NCBI RefSeq assembly: GCF_900108185.1
Contig: NZ_FNVA01000008.1
Location: 62,001-126,000, forward strand
Origin: Bryocella elongata
GTDB lineage: Bacteria > Acidobacteriota > Terriglobia > Terriglobales > Acidobacteriaceae
Direction of reading: 5' to 3'
DNA: 64,000 nt
Part shown: piece by piece, positions 1 through 7,980 of the stretch
Layout: each line of letters starts with the position of its first letter
Position numbering within the stretch: position 1 is the first letter of the stretch
Position numbers and translations under genes: made by a program
Notes under the pieces: model-generated
What the model was told of the DNA's origin: nothing
The model's database searches: none
Seen by the model: the letters and a program-made list of their open reading frames with translations, nothing else

Positions 1-1424
1 CCAGCGTGACGATGCGCAACGTGATGCAGGGAGAAGGTGCGCAGTCCAGGAGTTATGTACCGGCACAGCAGGAGGCGACGAACTTTGAGCGCGACATCCT
101 GAATGCGCGCATCTTTTACATCTATTACGTCACGATCCAAAAGCCTGGAGCGATCGACAAGGGCGAAGAGAGGTTTCGGACAGCTCATCAGGATCTTGCC
201 AAGCTGGCGGAGCTCGTGCAAAGTGAGGCGGCTCTTGCGGAGGTTCGGCCGGCGGTTGCAGAGCTGCAACGGGCGATGACGGCGTATGAGGAGGTTTTGC
301 GGCCGACGCTGGCCATGGTGGCTCGCGGAGAGCGCAGCGGACCCGGTTACGACGCGCAGGTGAAGGAATGGGCTGCCCGGGGTGCGGCATTGATCGCTGC
401 CGCCGAGGCGGTGGAGGGCGAGAGTGCGGGACTCGGGCAGCGGTCGCGCTCCTCCATGGTCGACAGCCTGTCGCACGCGGTTCTATTGGGCGGCGTGAGC
501 TTTACGGTTGGGCTGCTGGTGGCGATTGTCTTTGCGATCTGGCTGACGCGCGGCATCAATGGCAGCCTGAATTCGATCAGCGCGGAGCTTCGGGTGGGCG
601 CCGGCCAGGTCTCGCTGGCGGCTGCGGGCGTCTCGGACGCGAGCCGTGCGCTGGCGCGGGAGACCTCGGAGCAGGCGGCGATGATCGAGGAGACCTCTGC
701 TTCGACGGAAGAGATCAACGCGATGGCGAGGAGGAACGTTACGAGTTCCGGCAATGCTGCGGGGCTGGTGAAGAGCGCAACGGCGAGTTCGGACGAGGCC
801 AGCATGGCGATGCAGGAGTGTGTCGCCGCGATGGACGCGATTGGGCAGTCGAGCCAAAGCATTGCGAAGACGCTGCAGGTGATCGACCAGATTGCGTTCC
901 AGACGAACATCCTGGCGCTGAACGCCGCGGTGGAGGCGGCCCGTGCGGGCGAGGCGGGAAAGGGGTTCGCCGTGGTGGCGGAGGAGGTTCGCAACCTCGC
1001 ACAGCGCTCGGCGAAGGCGGCGGAGGAGATCTCGGAGCTGACGACGCTTTCGGCGAGCAACTCCCATGTGGGCAGCACGAAGATTGCGGCGTTGGTGGAG
1101 TCAGGGCAGAAGGCGAACTCGGCGTTTGCGTCGGTGCGTGGGTTGGTGGAACAGATCTTTCAAGGAAGCACGGAGCAGGGCCGGGGGATCGAGCAGATTG
1201 GGCGGGCGATCCAGAAGATGGAAGGCGTGACGCAGAAGAGTGCGGCCAGTGCGGAGGAGAGTGCGGCGGCAGCGACGCAGTTGACGGCGCAGGCAGAGAT
1301 GCTCGAGGTGCTGGCGGCGCGGCTGGATGAGATGGTGCAGGGGACGCAGGCCGATGGCGGTCAGGTAGGACAGCCGATACGTCGTTCTTTGAGGGCGTTG
1401 ACTCCGGAACCTAGAATGCGCTGA
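1..1424 (+). CDS. Methyl-accepting chemotaxis protein, 5' end cut by the window
   Basis: A chemoreceptor that signals to CheA/CheW. The visible part starts inside a helical periplasmic sensor domain. It is followed by one membrane segment (about residues 157-180 counted from the GTG at 6) and a long coiled-coil signalling domain. That domain contains the conserved hairpin tip with [20 protein letters not shown] and [18 protein letters not shown]. The frame is open to base 1 and the first membrane helix expected for the four-helix-bundle class is missing, so the true start lies upstream of the window. The GTG at 6 is probably internal. I see no clear HAMP domain between the membrane segment and the signalling coil, and no C-terminal CheR/CheB tether pentapeptide. 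The ligand cannot be inferred. Confidence 0.93.
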   Translation, partial: SVTMRNVMQGEGAQSRSYVPAQQEATNFERDILNARIFYIYYVTIQKPGAIDKGEERFRTAHQDLAKLAELVQSEAALAEVRPAVAELQRAMTAYEEVLRPTLAMVARGERSGPGYDAQVKEWAARGAALIAAAEAVEGESAGLGQRSRSSMVDSLSHAVLLGGVSFTVGLLVAIVFAIWLTRGINGSLNSISAELRVGAGQVSLAAAGVSDASRALARETSEQAAMIEETSASTEEINAMARRNVTSSGNAAGLVKSATASSDEASMAMQECVAAMDAIGQSSQSIAKTLQVIDQIAFQTNILALNAAVEAARAGEAGKGFAVVAEEVRNLAQRSAKAAEEISELTTLSASNSHVGSTKIAALVESGQKANSAFASVRGLVEQIFQGSTEQGRGIEQIGRAIQKMEGVTQKSAASAEESAAAATQLTAQAEMLEVLAARLDEMVQGTQADGGQVGQPIRRSLRALTPEPRMR

Positions 1425-1477
1425 AGATCGATGCGATAGGCGCGAGCTTTAAGCTCGTCCAGAAGCGATCAGCAACT

Positions 1478-1708
1478 TCAAGCGGCTGGTAGCGTGACTT
1501 CGCGCTCCTCCACCCGCCAGGCGGCGAAGCGCAGGGCCTGAGTGATGTCTTCGCGTTCGAGATAGGGATATTCAACGAGGAGAGCTTCGGGCGAGTGTCC
1601 CGCGGCGATCTGTCCGACGATCATGCCGACGGTGACCCGCTGGCCGCGAATGCAGGGGCGACCGCCCATGACCTCGGGATTCTGGGTGATGCGATCGAAT
1701 GGGGTCAT
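1478..1708 (-). CDS. DUF433 domain protein (VapB-type antitoxin-like), 76 aa
   Basis: A small helix-turn-helix-like protein of the DUF433 family, recognised from DRITQNPEVMGGRPCIRGQR near the N terminus and the following VTVGMIVGQIAAGHSPEALL. DUF433 proteins are often antitoxin-like partners of PIN-domain or DUF5615 toxins. No such partner follows here: the gene stands alone between the chemoreceptor and a secreted protein. The ATG at 1708 is preferred because GGAGG lies 6 bases upstream. A longer reading from 1795 adds 29 residues that do not look like this family. Function beyond the family is unknown. Confidence 0.8.
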   Translation of the reverse strand: MTPFDRITQNPEVMGGRPCIRGQRVTVGMIVGQIAAGHSPEALLVEYPYLEREDITQALRFAAWRVEEREVTLPAA

Positions 1709-1778
1709 GACGAACCTCCAGAGGTGCCGGTGGGACGTGGGTAGTGTATCGGAACGGGAGTATCGGCGCGGTAGTCGA

Positions 1779-2129
1779 TCAGTGGGGTACGGCAACGATT
1801 ACAGGGTGACGCATGGAGTGGACGATAGCCGTCTGTGCAGCGCCTTGCCGGAAGGGCTCCGTTGGGCAAACGGTGAAGGTGGCGAAGAGATCGTTGTTTC
1901 CAGCGGCACCTGCGCTCTCGGCCCCGTTCTTTAAACGGTCGACAACTCTATCCCACGAAGGATCGTCGAAGCGGTAGTCCGGCATGAACTCGTGGTGCGT
2001 TCCGATGTGCCAGATGCGGAGCTGGCCGTCTGCGGAGTAGAACCGGGCGCGGCCGTGGAAGGTCTGGCAGGGTTCGGCGGCGTGGAGGGTGACGGCGAAG
2101 AGGCTCAATAGGAGCGCCGCGGTTTTCAT
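1779..2129 (-). CDS. Small secreted protein of unknown function
   Basis: A 116-residue protein starting MKTAALLLSLFAVTLHAAEP, a typical Sec signal peptide with a likely cut after HAA. The mature part is short and soluble and carries two cysteines (in EPCQTF and TVCPTE) that could form a disulphide. The tract GQLRIWHIGTHHEF is histidine and tryptophan containing. I do not recognise a family. It is divergent from the deoxyhypusine-synthase homologue, leaving about 73 bases for both promoters. The ATG at 2129 was chosen because it gives the signal peptide; an open frame upstream to 2258 would run into the neighbouring gene. Confidence 0.6.
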   Translation of the reverse strand: MKTAALLLSLFAVTLHAAEPCQTFHGRARFYSADGQLRIWHIGTHHEFMPDYRFDDPSWDRVVDRLKNGAESAGAAGNNDLFATFTVCPTEPFRQGAAQTAIVHSMRHPVIVAVPH

Positions 2130-2202
2130 GGGGTCGATTGAAACACCAAATTCACAGATTTCCGCGTGGGTACTGGCGAAAAACGCTAAACTGTTAACCG
2201 AT

Positions 2203-3264
2203 ATGGCTACTAAGAAAGAACTTCTCCAGAAGCAGATTGAGCACATCGATATCACCAAGCACGACGTAGTGGCGCTGGTGGATGCGATGGGTTCGATGGC
2301 CTACAGCTCGCGTGATTTGCACCGCGCTGCCACCATTTACGACATGATGCTTCGCGACACGGAGTGCGGCGTCATCCTTTGCCTGGCGGGATCGTTGATC
2401 TCGGCGGGGCTGCAGAAGGTCATCGTCGACCTGGTGCGCAACAACATGGTGGACGCGATTGTGTCCACGGGCGCGAACATCGTCGACCAGGACTTCTTCG
2501 AGGCGCTGGGCTACCGGCACTACATCGCGGGAGATGAGTACAAGTACGGCGCGGGCGACGCTGATCTTCGCGAGCTGATGATCGACCGCATCTATGACAC
2601 GTTCATCGACGAGGAAGAGCTGCGCATTTGTGACGACGTCACGCACCAGATCATCGACTCGCTGGAGCCGAAGGCATACAGCTCGCGTGAGCTGATCAAG
2701 GCGATGGGCGAGTACCTGGTGAAGAACGGCCGCACGCCGGAGCATGGCAACAACGATTCGATCGTGCTGGCGTGCTACGAGAAGGACGTGCCGATCTTCT
2801 GCCCGGCGTTCTCGGACTGCTCGTTTGGCTTCGGAATTGTGGCGCACCAGCATGCTCGCCAGGGCAAGGCGATGGTGTCGATCGACTCCGGCAAGGACTT
2901 TTACGAGCTGACGCAGCTGAAGCTGGCCAACCCGACGACGGGCCTGCTGATGATGGGCGGCGGCGTGCCGAAGAACTTCGCGCAGGACATCGTGGTGGCG
3001 GCGGACATTTTGGGCGTCGAAGCCTCGATGCACAAGTACGCGATCCAGGTGACGGTGGCGGATGCTCGCGACGGCGCGCTTTCGGGGTCGACGCTGAAGG
3101 AAGCTTCGAGCTGGGGCAAGGTCGATCTGACCTTCGAGCAGATGGTGTACGCCGAGGCGACGATGGCGTTCCCGCTGATCGCCGGCTATGCGTGGCACAA
3201 GAAGGCGGCGGCGGCGCGCGAAGGCAAGCGCTTTGCGGCAGTGCTGGAGCCGGTTACGGCTTAG
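2203..3264 (+). CDS. Deoxyhypusine synthase family protein (probable polyamine-forming aminobutyltransferase)
   Basis: A 353-residue member of the NAD-dependent deoxyhypusine synthase family. In eukaryotes and archaea the family moves an aminobutyl group from spermidine to a lysine of eIF5A. The conserved C-terminal motif SSWGK is present, its lysine (K306) matching the catalytic lysine of the eukaryotic enzyme, followed by AEATMAFPLIAGYAW. Other family stretches are CLAGSLISAGLQK and NNDSIVLACYEKDVPIFCPA. Bacteria lack eIF5A, so the bacterial homologues are thought to use free amines as acceptors, for example making homospermidine or related products; the actual substrate here is an inference. 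The ATG at 2203 gives the expected length. No other polyamine gene is adjacent. Confidence 0.88.
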   Translation: MATKKELLQKQIEHIDITKHDVVALVDAMGSMAYSSRDLHRAATIYDMMLRDTECGVILCLAGSLISAGLQKVIVDLVRNNMVDAIVSTGANIVDQDFFEALGYRHYIAGDEYKYGAGDADLRELMIDRIYDTFIDEEELRICDDVTHQIIDSLEPKAYSSRELIKAMGEYLVKNGRTPEHGNNDSIVLACYEKDVPIFCPAFSDCSFGFGIVAHQHARQGKAMVSIDSGKDFYELTQLKLANPTTGLLMMGGGVPKNFAQDIVVAADILGVEASMHKYAIQVTVADARDGALSGSTLKEASSWGKVDLTFEQMVYAEATMAFPLIAGYAWHKKAAAAREGKRFAAVLEPVTA

Positions 3265-3305
3265 GGACGAGGGCCCAGGGTCCAGGGTTCAGGGCCCAGG
3301 GTTCA
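3264..3305. repeat. Degenerate 7-bp tandem repeat, six units
   Basis: Directly after the stop of the deoxyhypusine-synthase homologue the sequence reads as consecutive heptamers GGGACGA, GGGCCCA, GGGTCCA, GGGTTCA, GGGCCCA, GGGTTCA. The whole spacer 3265-3598 (334 bases) holds no convincing gene. It also contains two copies of GAAAATGCTCGGG near 3365 and 3388. Similar period-7 repeats occur in other spacers of this window. Confidence 0.75.
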
Positions 3306-3598
3306 GAGAACGGTGCGGCGGGGCTTTGGCTCCGCCGTTCGTGTGTCTGGGGCTCCGCACTCGAGAGAAAATGCTCGGGACCGATAGTGAAAATGCTCGG
3401 GGCTGTAGAGGGGCGAGGTCTTCAGGTCTCGAGGTGCGAGTTGTGGTGCCTGCCAGCGGCCTGGGAGGCTGTGGGGGCTGATTTCGGTTGAGCTGTGAGG
3501 GCGAGAGCTTTGAGCCACGAGGGAGTGTTGCTGAGGGGATGGTGCGGATCGCCATCGATCTCTTGCAATGCATCTGAATGGGGTAAGGTTAGGTAGCG

Positions 3599-4855
3599 AT
3601 GAGCGAAGTGCGCACCATTCCGACGAGTGTCTCGGCCCTGCTGGGGACGACGGTTGTCGACGCCAGTGGAGTGAAGCTGGGGCGGGTGCGGGATCTTGCC
3701 ATCGATGTGAACCGGGACGGCACCCAGGTGGCCGCGCTGGTGCTGCGGAACCCGCAGATGGGCGGCAAGGATCTGCTGGTGTGGGTCAGTGACCTGAAGA
3801 CTCCGGAGGCGTTGGGTGCGGCGCTGGAGGCCACGGTCAAGCCGGAGCTGCTGATTCGTCCGCACGTCTTCCTGCTGCTGGACTATGACCTGCTCGACCA
3901 GCAGATCATCGATGTGGATGGCCGCAAGGTGGTTCGCGTGAACGATGTGGACCTGGCGTGGCAGCTGAATGGGGCGACGCGGCTGAGTATCGAGGACGTG
4001 GAGGTTGGCAATCGGGGCGCGATCCGGCGGTTGCTCAAGGGGCTTCCGGTCTCGGCGGTGGATGGCTTTACGGGCAAGATGAAGCCGCGGATCATTCCGT
4101 GGAACTGCGTGGATCTAATCGAGCGCGATCCGGCGCGGCGGGTGCGGTTGAAGATCGGGCGCGAGCGGCTGGCCAAGCTGCATCCTTCCGACATCGCGGA
4201 GATTCTCGAAGAGCTGGCTCCGGCGGAGCGCGAGGCGGTGTTCAGCTCGCTGCCGGAGGAGACGGCGGCGGAGACGCTGGAAGAGTTCGAGCCAAAGATG
4301 CAGAAGGAGCTCGTGCAGCGCATGGACTCCGAGCGTGCGGCGGACATCATCGAAGAGATGGACCCGGGCGCGGCGGCCGACCTGCTGAGCGAGCTTTCGG
4401 ACGAGGAGTCCGAGGCCATTCTCGAGGAGATGGAGCCCGAGGAGCGGCAGGACGTTGAAGAGCTGCTGGAGTTTGAGCAGGACACCGCAGCCGGGCAGAT
4501 GACGACGGACTTCCTGAGCGTGCCGAACGAGGCGACGGTGGGTGAAGCGATCGAAGCGCTGCGGACGTTCGAAGGCGATGCCGATACGATCACCGAGGTG
4601 TACCTGACGGACGCTGACGAGAAGCTGATGGGTGTGGTGATGCTGCCGCGGCTGATTCTGGCGAGGCCGGAGACGAAGTTGTCGACCTTGTGGGAGGGCC
4701 ATATTGTGAGCTGTCCGCTGAAGGCGAGCCACAAGCAGGTGGCAGAGCTGTTCGACAAGTACAATTTGCGGTCGCTGCCGGTGGTGGATCATAACGGACA
4801 TCTTGCAGGCGCCATTCACGCGGAGCAGGTGATCGCGCAGCTTCTTGAGGCGTAG
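3599..4855 (+). CDS. PRC-barrel / MgtE N-domain / CBS protein without a channel domain
   Basis: A soluble 418-residue protein. The first 180 residues resemble PRC-barrel modules (SALLGTTVVDASGVKLGRV, then a second barrel-like unit with IIDVDGRKVVRVNDV). Residues about 190-290 are an acidic MgtE_N-type helical repeat (LHPSDIAEILEEL, MDPGAAADLLSELSDEE). Residues about 295-418 form a CBS pair ending SLPVVDHNGHLAGAIHAEQV. In MgtE, the N and CBS domains sense cytoplasmic Mg2+ and gate the pore; here no transmembrane segment follows. The NRAMP-like gene lies downstream on the same strand after one glycosyltransferase gene, so a role as cytoplasmic metal sensor or regulator for that transporter is plausible but inferred. 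Confidence 0.85.
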   Translation: MSEVRTIPTSVSALLGTTVVDASGVKLGRVRDLAIDVNRDGTQVAALVLRNPQMGGKDLLVWVSDLKTPEALGAALEATVKPELLIRPHVFLLLDYDLLDQQIIDVDGRKVVRVNDVDLAWQLNGATRLSIEDVEVGNRGAIRRLLKGLPVSAVDGFTGKMKPRIIPWNCVDLIERDPARRVRLKIGRERLAKLHPSDIAEILEELAPAEREAVFSSLPEETAAETLEEFEPKMQKELVQRMDSERAADIIEEMDPGAAADLLSELSDEESEAILEEMEPEERQDVEELLEFEQDTAAGQMTTDFLSVPNEATVGEAIEALRTFEGDADTITEVYLTDADEKLMGVVMLPRLILARPETKLSTLWEGHIVSCPLKASHKQVAELFDKYNLRSLPVVDHNGHLAGAIHAEQVIAQLLEA

Positions 4856-4891
4856 GGGCGGCAAAGGCCCGGCCCAAGGACATTGCAGAAA

Positions 4892-5944
4892 TTGAAGATT
4901 CTCTACGCAGCTCAGCTCAGCCCCAATGATTCGGCGCAGTATCGCGCGTGGGCTCTGGAGCGGCTGGGACACACGGTCATCACGATCAACGATCTCGTGT
5001 ACCGGCCGGGGAACGAGCTGCTGCGCAAGATCGTCTTCCGGACGCAGATGGGGCCGTGGGTAGGGAAGCTCAACCGGGACATCCTGGCGATGGCCCGCGA
5101 GCACAAGCCTGATGTCTTCTGGGCGGACAAGCTGCTGAGCCTGCAGCCGGCGACGCTGGATGCTCTGCGGGCGATCGGCATCGCGACCGTGAGCTACATG
5201 ATCGATAACGCGTTCGGGCCGAGGCGGGACCCGGGCTGGCGGCTTTACATGCAGTGCATCCCGCACTTCGACCTGCATGCCACGCAGCGCGACCAGAATG
5301 TGCTGGACTACGAGGCGCGTGGGGCGCGGGATGTGATCAAGATTCAGACGGCGTATGAGCCGACCATTCACTTTCCTGCGCCTGCGAGGTGGAACGAGCG
5401 CATGCGCGATCGCGGAGTGTCATTCATCGGGACGCCGTATGACCAGCGGGCGGAGTTCCTGACGCGTCTGTGGCGTGAGTATGGTGTGCCGGTGGCGATC
5501 TCGGGCAACTGGATGTGGAGGGAGCAGCTCGATCCCGAGGCGCTGGCTGCGTTATTTACGGGAGCGGAGCTGTATGGCATCGACTACCGCGAAGCCATCT
5601 GGCGGTCGAAGATCAACCTGAGCTTTCTGACGCACTCGAACCAGGACGAGTTCGTACACAAGAGCTTTGAGATTGCAGCGTGTGGGGGCTTTCTGCTGGC
5701 GGAGCGATCCCCAGGGCATCTGGCCAGGTTTGTGGAGGACGAGGAAGCTGTGTTCTTTTCGGACTTCGATGAGTGTCTGGCGAAGATCCGACGTTACCTG
5801 CCGGACGTGGAGGCGCGCGAGCGCATCGCACGGGCGGGTTGCGAGCGGGCCCAGCGCAGCGGCTACAGCAACGATGCGCAGGTGGCGTTGATCCTGGATC
5901 GCATCTCGCCGCTGGTGGCGAAGACGGGTAGCTTGCGGCCGTAA
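4892..5944 (+). CDS. CgeB-like glycosyltransferase
   Basis: A cytoplasmic GT-B type glycosyltransferase of the CgeB/DUF3880 kind, about 350 residues. It begins KILYAAQLSPNDSAQYRAWA. The C-terminal half has a glycosyl-transferase group 1 pattern: KINLSFLTHSNQ, then VHKSFEIAACGGFLLAERSPG, where the E of SFEIAACGG occupies the usual nucleotide-sugar-binding position. Acceptor and donor are unknown. There is no ATG. TTG at 4892 gives the family-like start MKILYAA and lies 11 bases after AAGGA; TTG at 4883, in frame, sits only 2 bases after that site. It follows the PRC/MgtE_N gene by 36 bases and could be co-transcribed with it. Confidence 0.82.
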   Translation: MKILYAAQLSPNDSAQYRAWALERLGHTVITINDLVYRPGNELLRKIVFRTQMGPWVGKLNRDILAMAREHKPDVFWADKLLSLQPATLDALRAIGIATVSYMIDNAFGPRRDPGWRLYMQCIPHFDLHATQRDQNVLDYEARGARDVIKIQTAYEPTIHFPAPARWNERMRDRGVSFIGTPYDQRAEFLTRLWREYGVPVAISGNWMWREQLDPEALAALFTGAELYGIDYREAIWRSKINLSFLTHSNQDEFVHKSFEIAACGGFLLAERSPGHLARFVEDEEAVFFSDFDECLAKIRRYLPDVEARERIARAGCERAQRSGYSNDAQVALILDRISPLVAKTGSLRP

Positions 5945-6206
5945 CCAAATGTTCAAACGGGCATGTGGAAAGACGGTCCCGGAGTGTCCCCAGTGGGGGG
6001 CGGAGCAGTTAGTCTAGGGGGAGCGTCCTCGCGGCGCATCCTATTCCATTGATTCGGCCCCAAGCGGCATCGCTGGCTGCGGGTCTCCCCAGGAGAGGCG
6101 CTTCCATGCAGTTCAGCCGCTCGATGCATCGCTTGTGTCCCACGGTCTCGGCCGCGGCGCGGTCGCGCGTCGGTTCGGGGCTGGCGCAGGAGAGCCGGGT
6201 GCGCGT

Positions 6207-7469
6207 ATGAGCTTCTGGAAGCGCTGGCGGATCAGCATCATGCTCTTCTTCGCTGTCCTGGGGCCGGGATTCATCACGGCGAACGTGGACAACGATGCGG
6301 GCGGCATCTTCACGTACTCGCAGGCGGGTGCGCAGTATGGCTACCACCTGCTGTGGACGATGCTGCCGATCACGATCGCGCTGATCGTGGTGCAGGAGAT
6401 GTGCGCGCGCATGGGCGCGGTGACGGGCAAGGGCCTGTCGGACCTGATCCGCGAAGAGTTCGGCCTGCGGCTCACCTTCATCATGATGGTGCTGCTGGTC
6501 ATTGTGAACTTCACGAACGTGATCGCGGAGTTTGCCGGCATCGCGGAGAGCGCGCAGCTGTTCGCGGTGCCGAAGATCATCAGCGTGCCCGTGTGCGGGT
6601 TTGCAGTGTGGCTGCTGGTGGTGAAGGGGAACTACAAGTCGGTCGAGAAGATCTTCCTGGTCGCGAGCCTGCTGTACTTCTCGTACATCATTGCGGGCGT
6701 GCTGGCGCATCCGGACTGGAAGCACGCGATGATGCAGACGATCACGCTGCCGCCGCGGTCGATCTGGAAGGACCACAACTACGTCTACATGACGGTGGGT
6801 GTGATCGGCACGACGATTACGCCGTGGATGCAGTTCTACCTGCAGTCATCGGTGGTGGAGAAGGGCGTCACGGTGAAGCAGTACAAGGCTTCGCGGCTGG
6901 ACGTCATCGTGGGCTCGATCTTCACGGACGTGGTGGCGTGGTTCATCATCGTGGCGTGTGCGGGGACGCTGTACGCGCATGGCGTGCGGAACATTGCCAG
7001 CGGAGCGGATGCTGCTGCGGCGATGAAGCCCTTTGCAGAGCGGTATGCTCCGATCCTGTTTGCGGCGGGGCTGTTCAACGCGTCATTCTTCGCGGCTTCG
7101 ATTCTTCCGCTCTCGACGACCTATGCGGTGTGCGAGGGGCTGGGCTTTGAGAGCGGCGTGAACCGGACGTTCAAGCAGGCTCCGTTCTTCTACTGGCTGT
7201 ACACGCTGCTGATTGTGGCGGGCGGCGCGGTGGTGATCCTGCTGAAGCCGGATGACCAGGTGCCGATCACGATCCTGTCTCAGGTGCTGGACGGTGTGCT
7301 GCTGCCGTTCGTGCTGTACTTCATGCTCAAGCTGACCAATAACAAGGAGCTGATGGGCAAGTACACGAACTCGCGGGGGTTCAATGGGATTGCGTGGGCT
7401 ACGTCGATTATTGTGATGGGACTGACAGCGGTGGGGATGTGGCAGACGTTGTCGTCGCTGAAGCACTGA
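6207..7469 (+). CDS. NRAMP-like divalent metal transporter with altered metal-site motifs
   Basis: A polytopic membrane protein of 420 residues with about 11 hydrophobic segments and the NRAMP layout (GPGFITANVD in TM1, MCARMGAVTGKGLSDLIRE after TM2). The canonical metal-binding motif DPGN of TM1 reads DNDAGG (residues 28-33). The TM6 motif usually written MPH reads ITPW (204-207) before the family-like FYLQS. Because residues that select Mn/Fe are changed, substrate may differ from MntH; Mg2+ or another ion is possible. The ATG at 6207 was chosen with AGGAGAG about 12 bases upstream; an upstream GTG at 6135 adds residues lacking family character. The 262-base leader 5945-6206 holds no riboswitch I can recognise. 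Confidence 0.87.
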   Translation: MSFWKRWRISIMLFFAVLGPGFITANVDNDAGGIFTYSQAGAQYGYHLLWTMLPITIALIVVQEMCARMGAVTGKGLSDLIREEFGLRLTFIMMVLLVIVNFTNVIAEFAGIAESAQLFAVPKIISVPVCGFAVWLLVVKGNYKSVEKIFLVASLLYFSYIIAGVLAHPDWKHAMMQTITLPPRSIWKDHNYVYMTVGVIGTTITPWMQFYLQSSVVEKGVTVKQYKASRLDVIVGSIFTDVVAWFIIVACAGTLYAHGVRNIASGADAAAAMKPFAERYAPILFAAGLFNASFFAASILPLSTTYAVCEGLGFESGVNRTFKQAPFFYWLYTLLIVAGGAVVILLKPDDQVPITILSQVLDGVLLPFVLYFMLKLTNNKELMGKYTNSRGFNGIAWATSIIVMGLTAVGMWQTLSSLKH

Positions 7470-7548
7470 AAGTAGTAGCGCCGGGATTCTGGCGGATGAT
7501 AGGAACAGCGTTTATAAGGAGTAATGCGATAGTCCGTCTGGCCCGTCG

Positions 7549-7980
7549 CTAGTGACCTAGCGTCTTGATTTCGATGACTACATCATTGTCTAGCGTGACC
7601 CGCAGACGATAGCGGCCTCTGCCGTGTGGATGGTACTTCCAGACCTCACGCTTTCGCGTTTTAAGCAGGTTGTTGTCCATTGATGAGGGCAGCCCGATAG
7701 AGTCCCGTACCTGCTCGGCTGTCTCACCTTGCCAGAGGGTCTTCGACATGATGTGCTGAACTACGGATTCGTCTCCGTACTTCCCGCGCAGATACGCTAG
7801 CCGCTTTGCCCGCTTCGCAATTTTGACCCAAACCATGCAGACAATAACCAGAATCGCGGCGACTACGGCGCCGGTGAAACCGAGGCTGTCAACGACCTTC
7901 GATACGGCGAGGACGACCGCTCCAATCACTATGAGAACAGCGAGACCGGCGAACTCTTTCCCGACTTTCCGCCTAGCCAT
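7549..7980 (-). CDS. Small membrane protein with BamE-like C-terminal region
   Basis: A 143-residue protein starting MARRKVGKEF. It has two adjacent hydrophobic segments (about residues 10-48) and a cytoplasmic or periplasmic tail. The tail contains TLWQGETAEQVRDSIGLPSS followed by EVWKYHPHGRGRYRLRVTLD, a layout reminiscent of BamE/DUF2845 domains (a short helix-turn-helix entry then a strand with W-Y). The ATG at 7980 overlaps the last 8 bases of the upstream DUF4236 gene, so translation is probably coupled. By hand count over single lines the GC here is near 53 percent, lower than much of the window. Function unknown. Confidence 0.65.
   Translation of the reverse strand: MARRKVGKEFAGLAVLIVIGAVVLAVSKVVDSLGFTGAVVAAILVIVCMVWVKIAKRAKRLAYLRGKYGDESVVQHIMSKTLWQGETAEQVRDSIGLPSSMDNNLLKTRKREVWKYHPHGRGRYRLRVTLDNDVVIEIKTLGH

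Noticed and set aside
2194-3198. Open frame of 334 codons opposite the deoxyhypusine-synthase homologue
   Set aside because: Arg/His-rich shadow with no motif; the other strand is a recognised enzyme.
5945-6206. Manganese (yybP-ykoY) or Mg2+ riboswitch in the NRAMP leader
   Set aside because: Some hairpin potential, but I could not find the conserved loops of either class.
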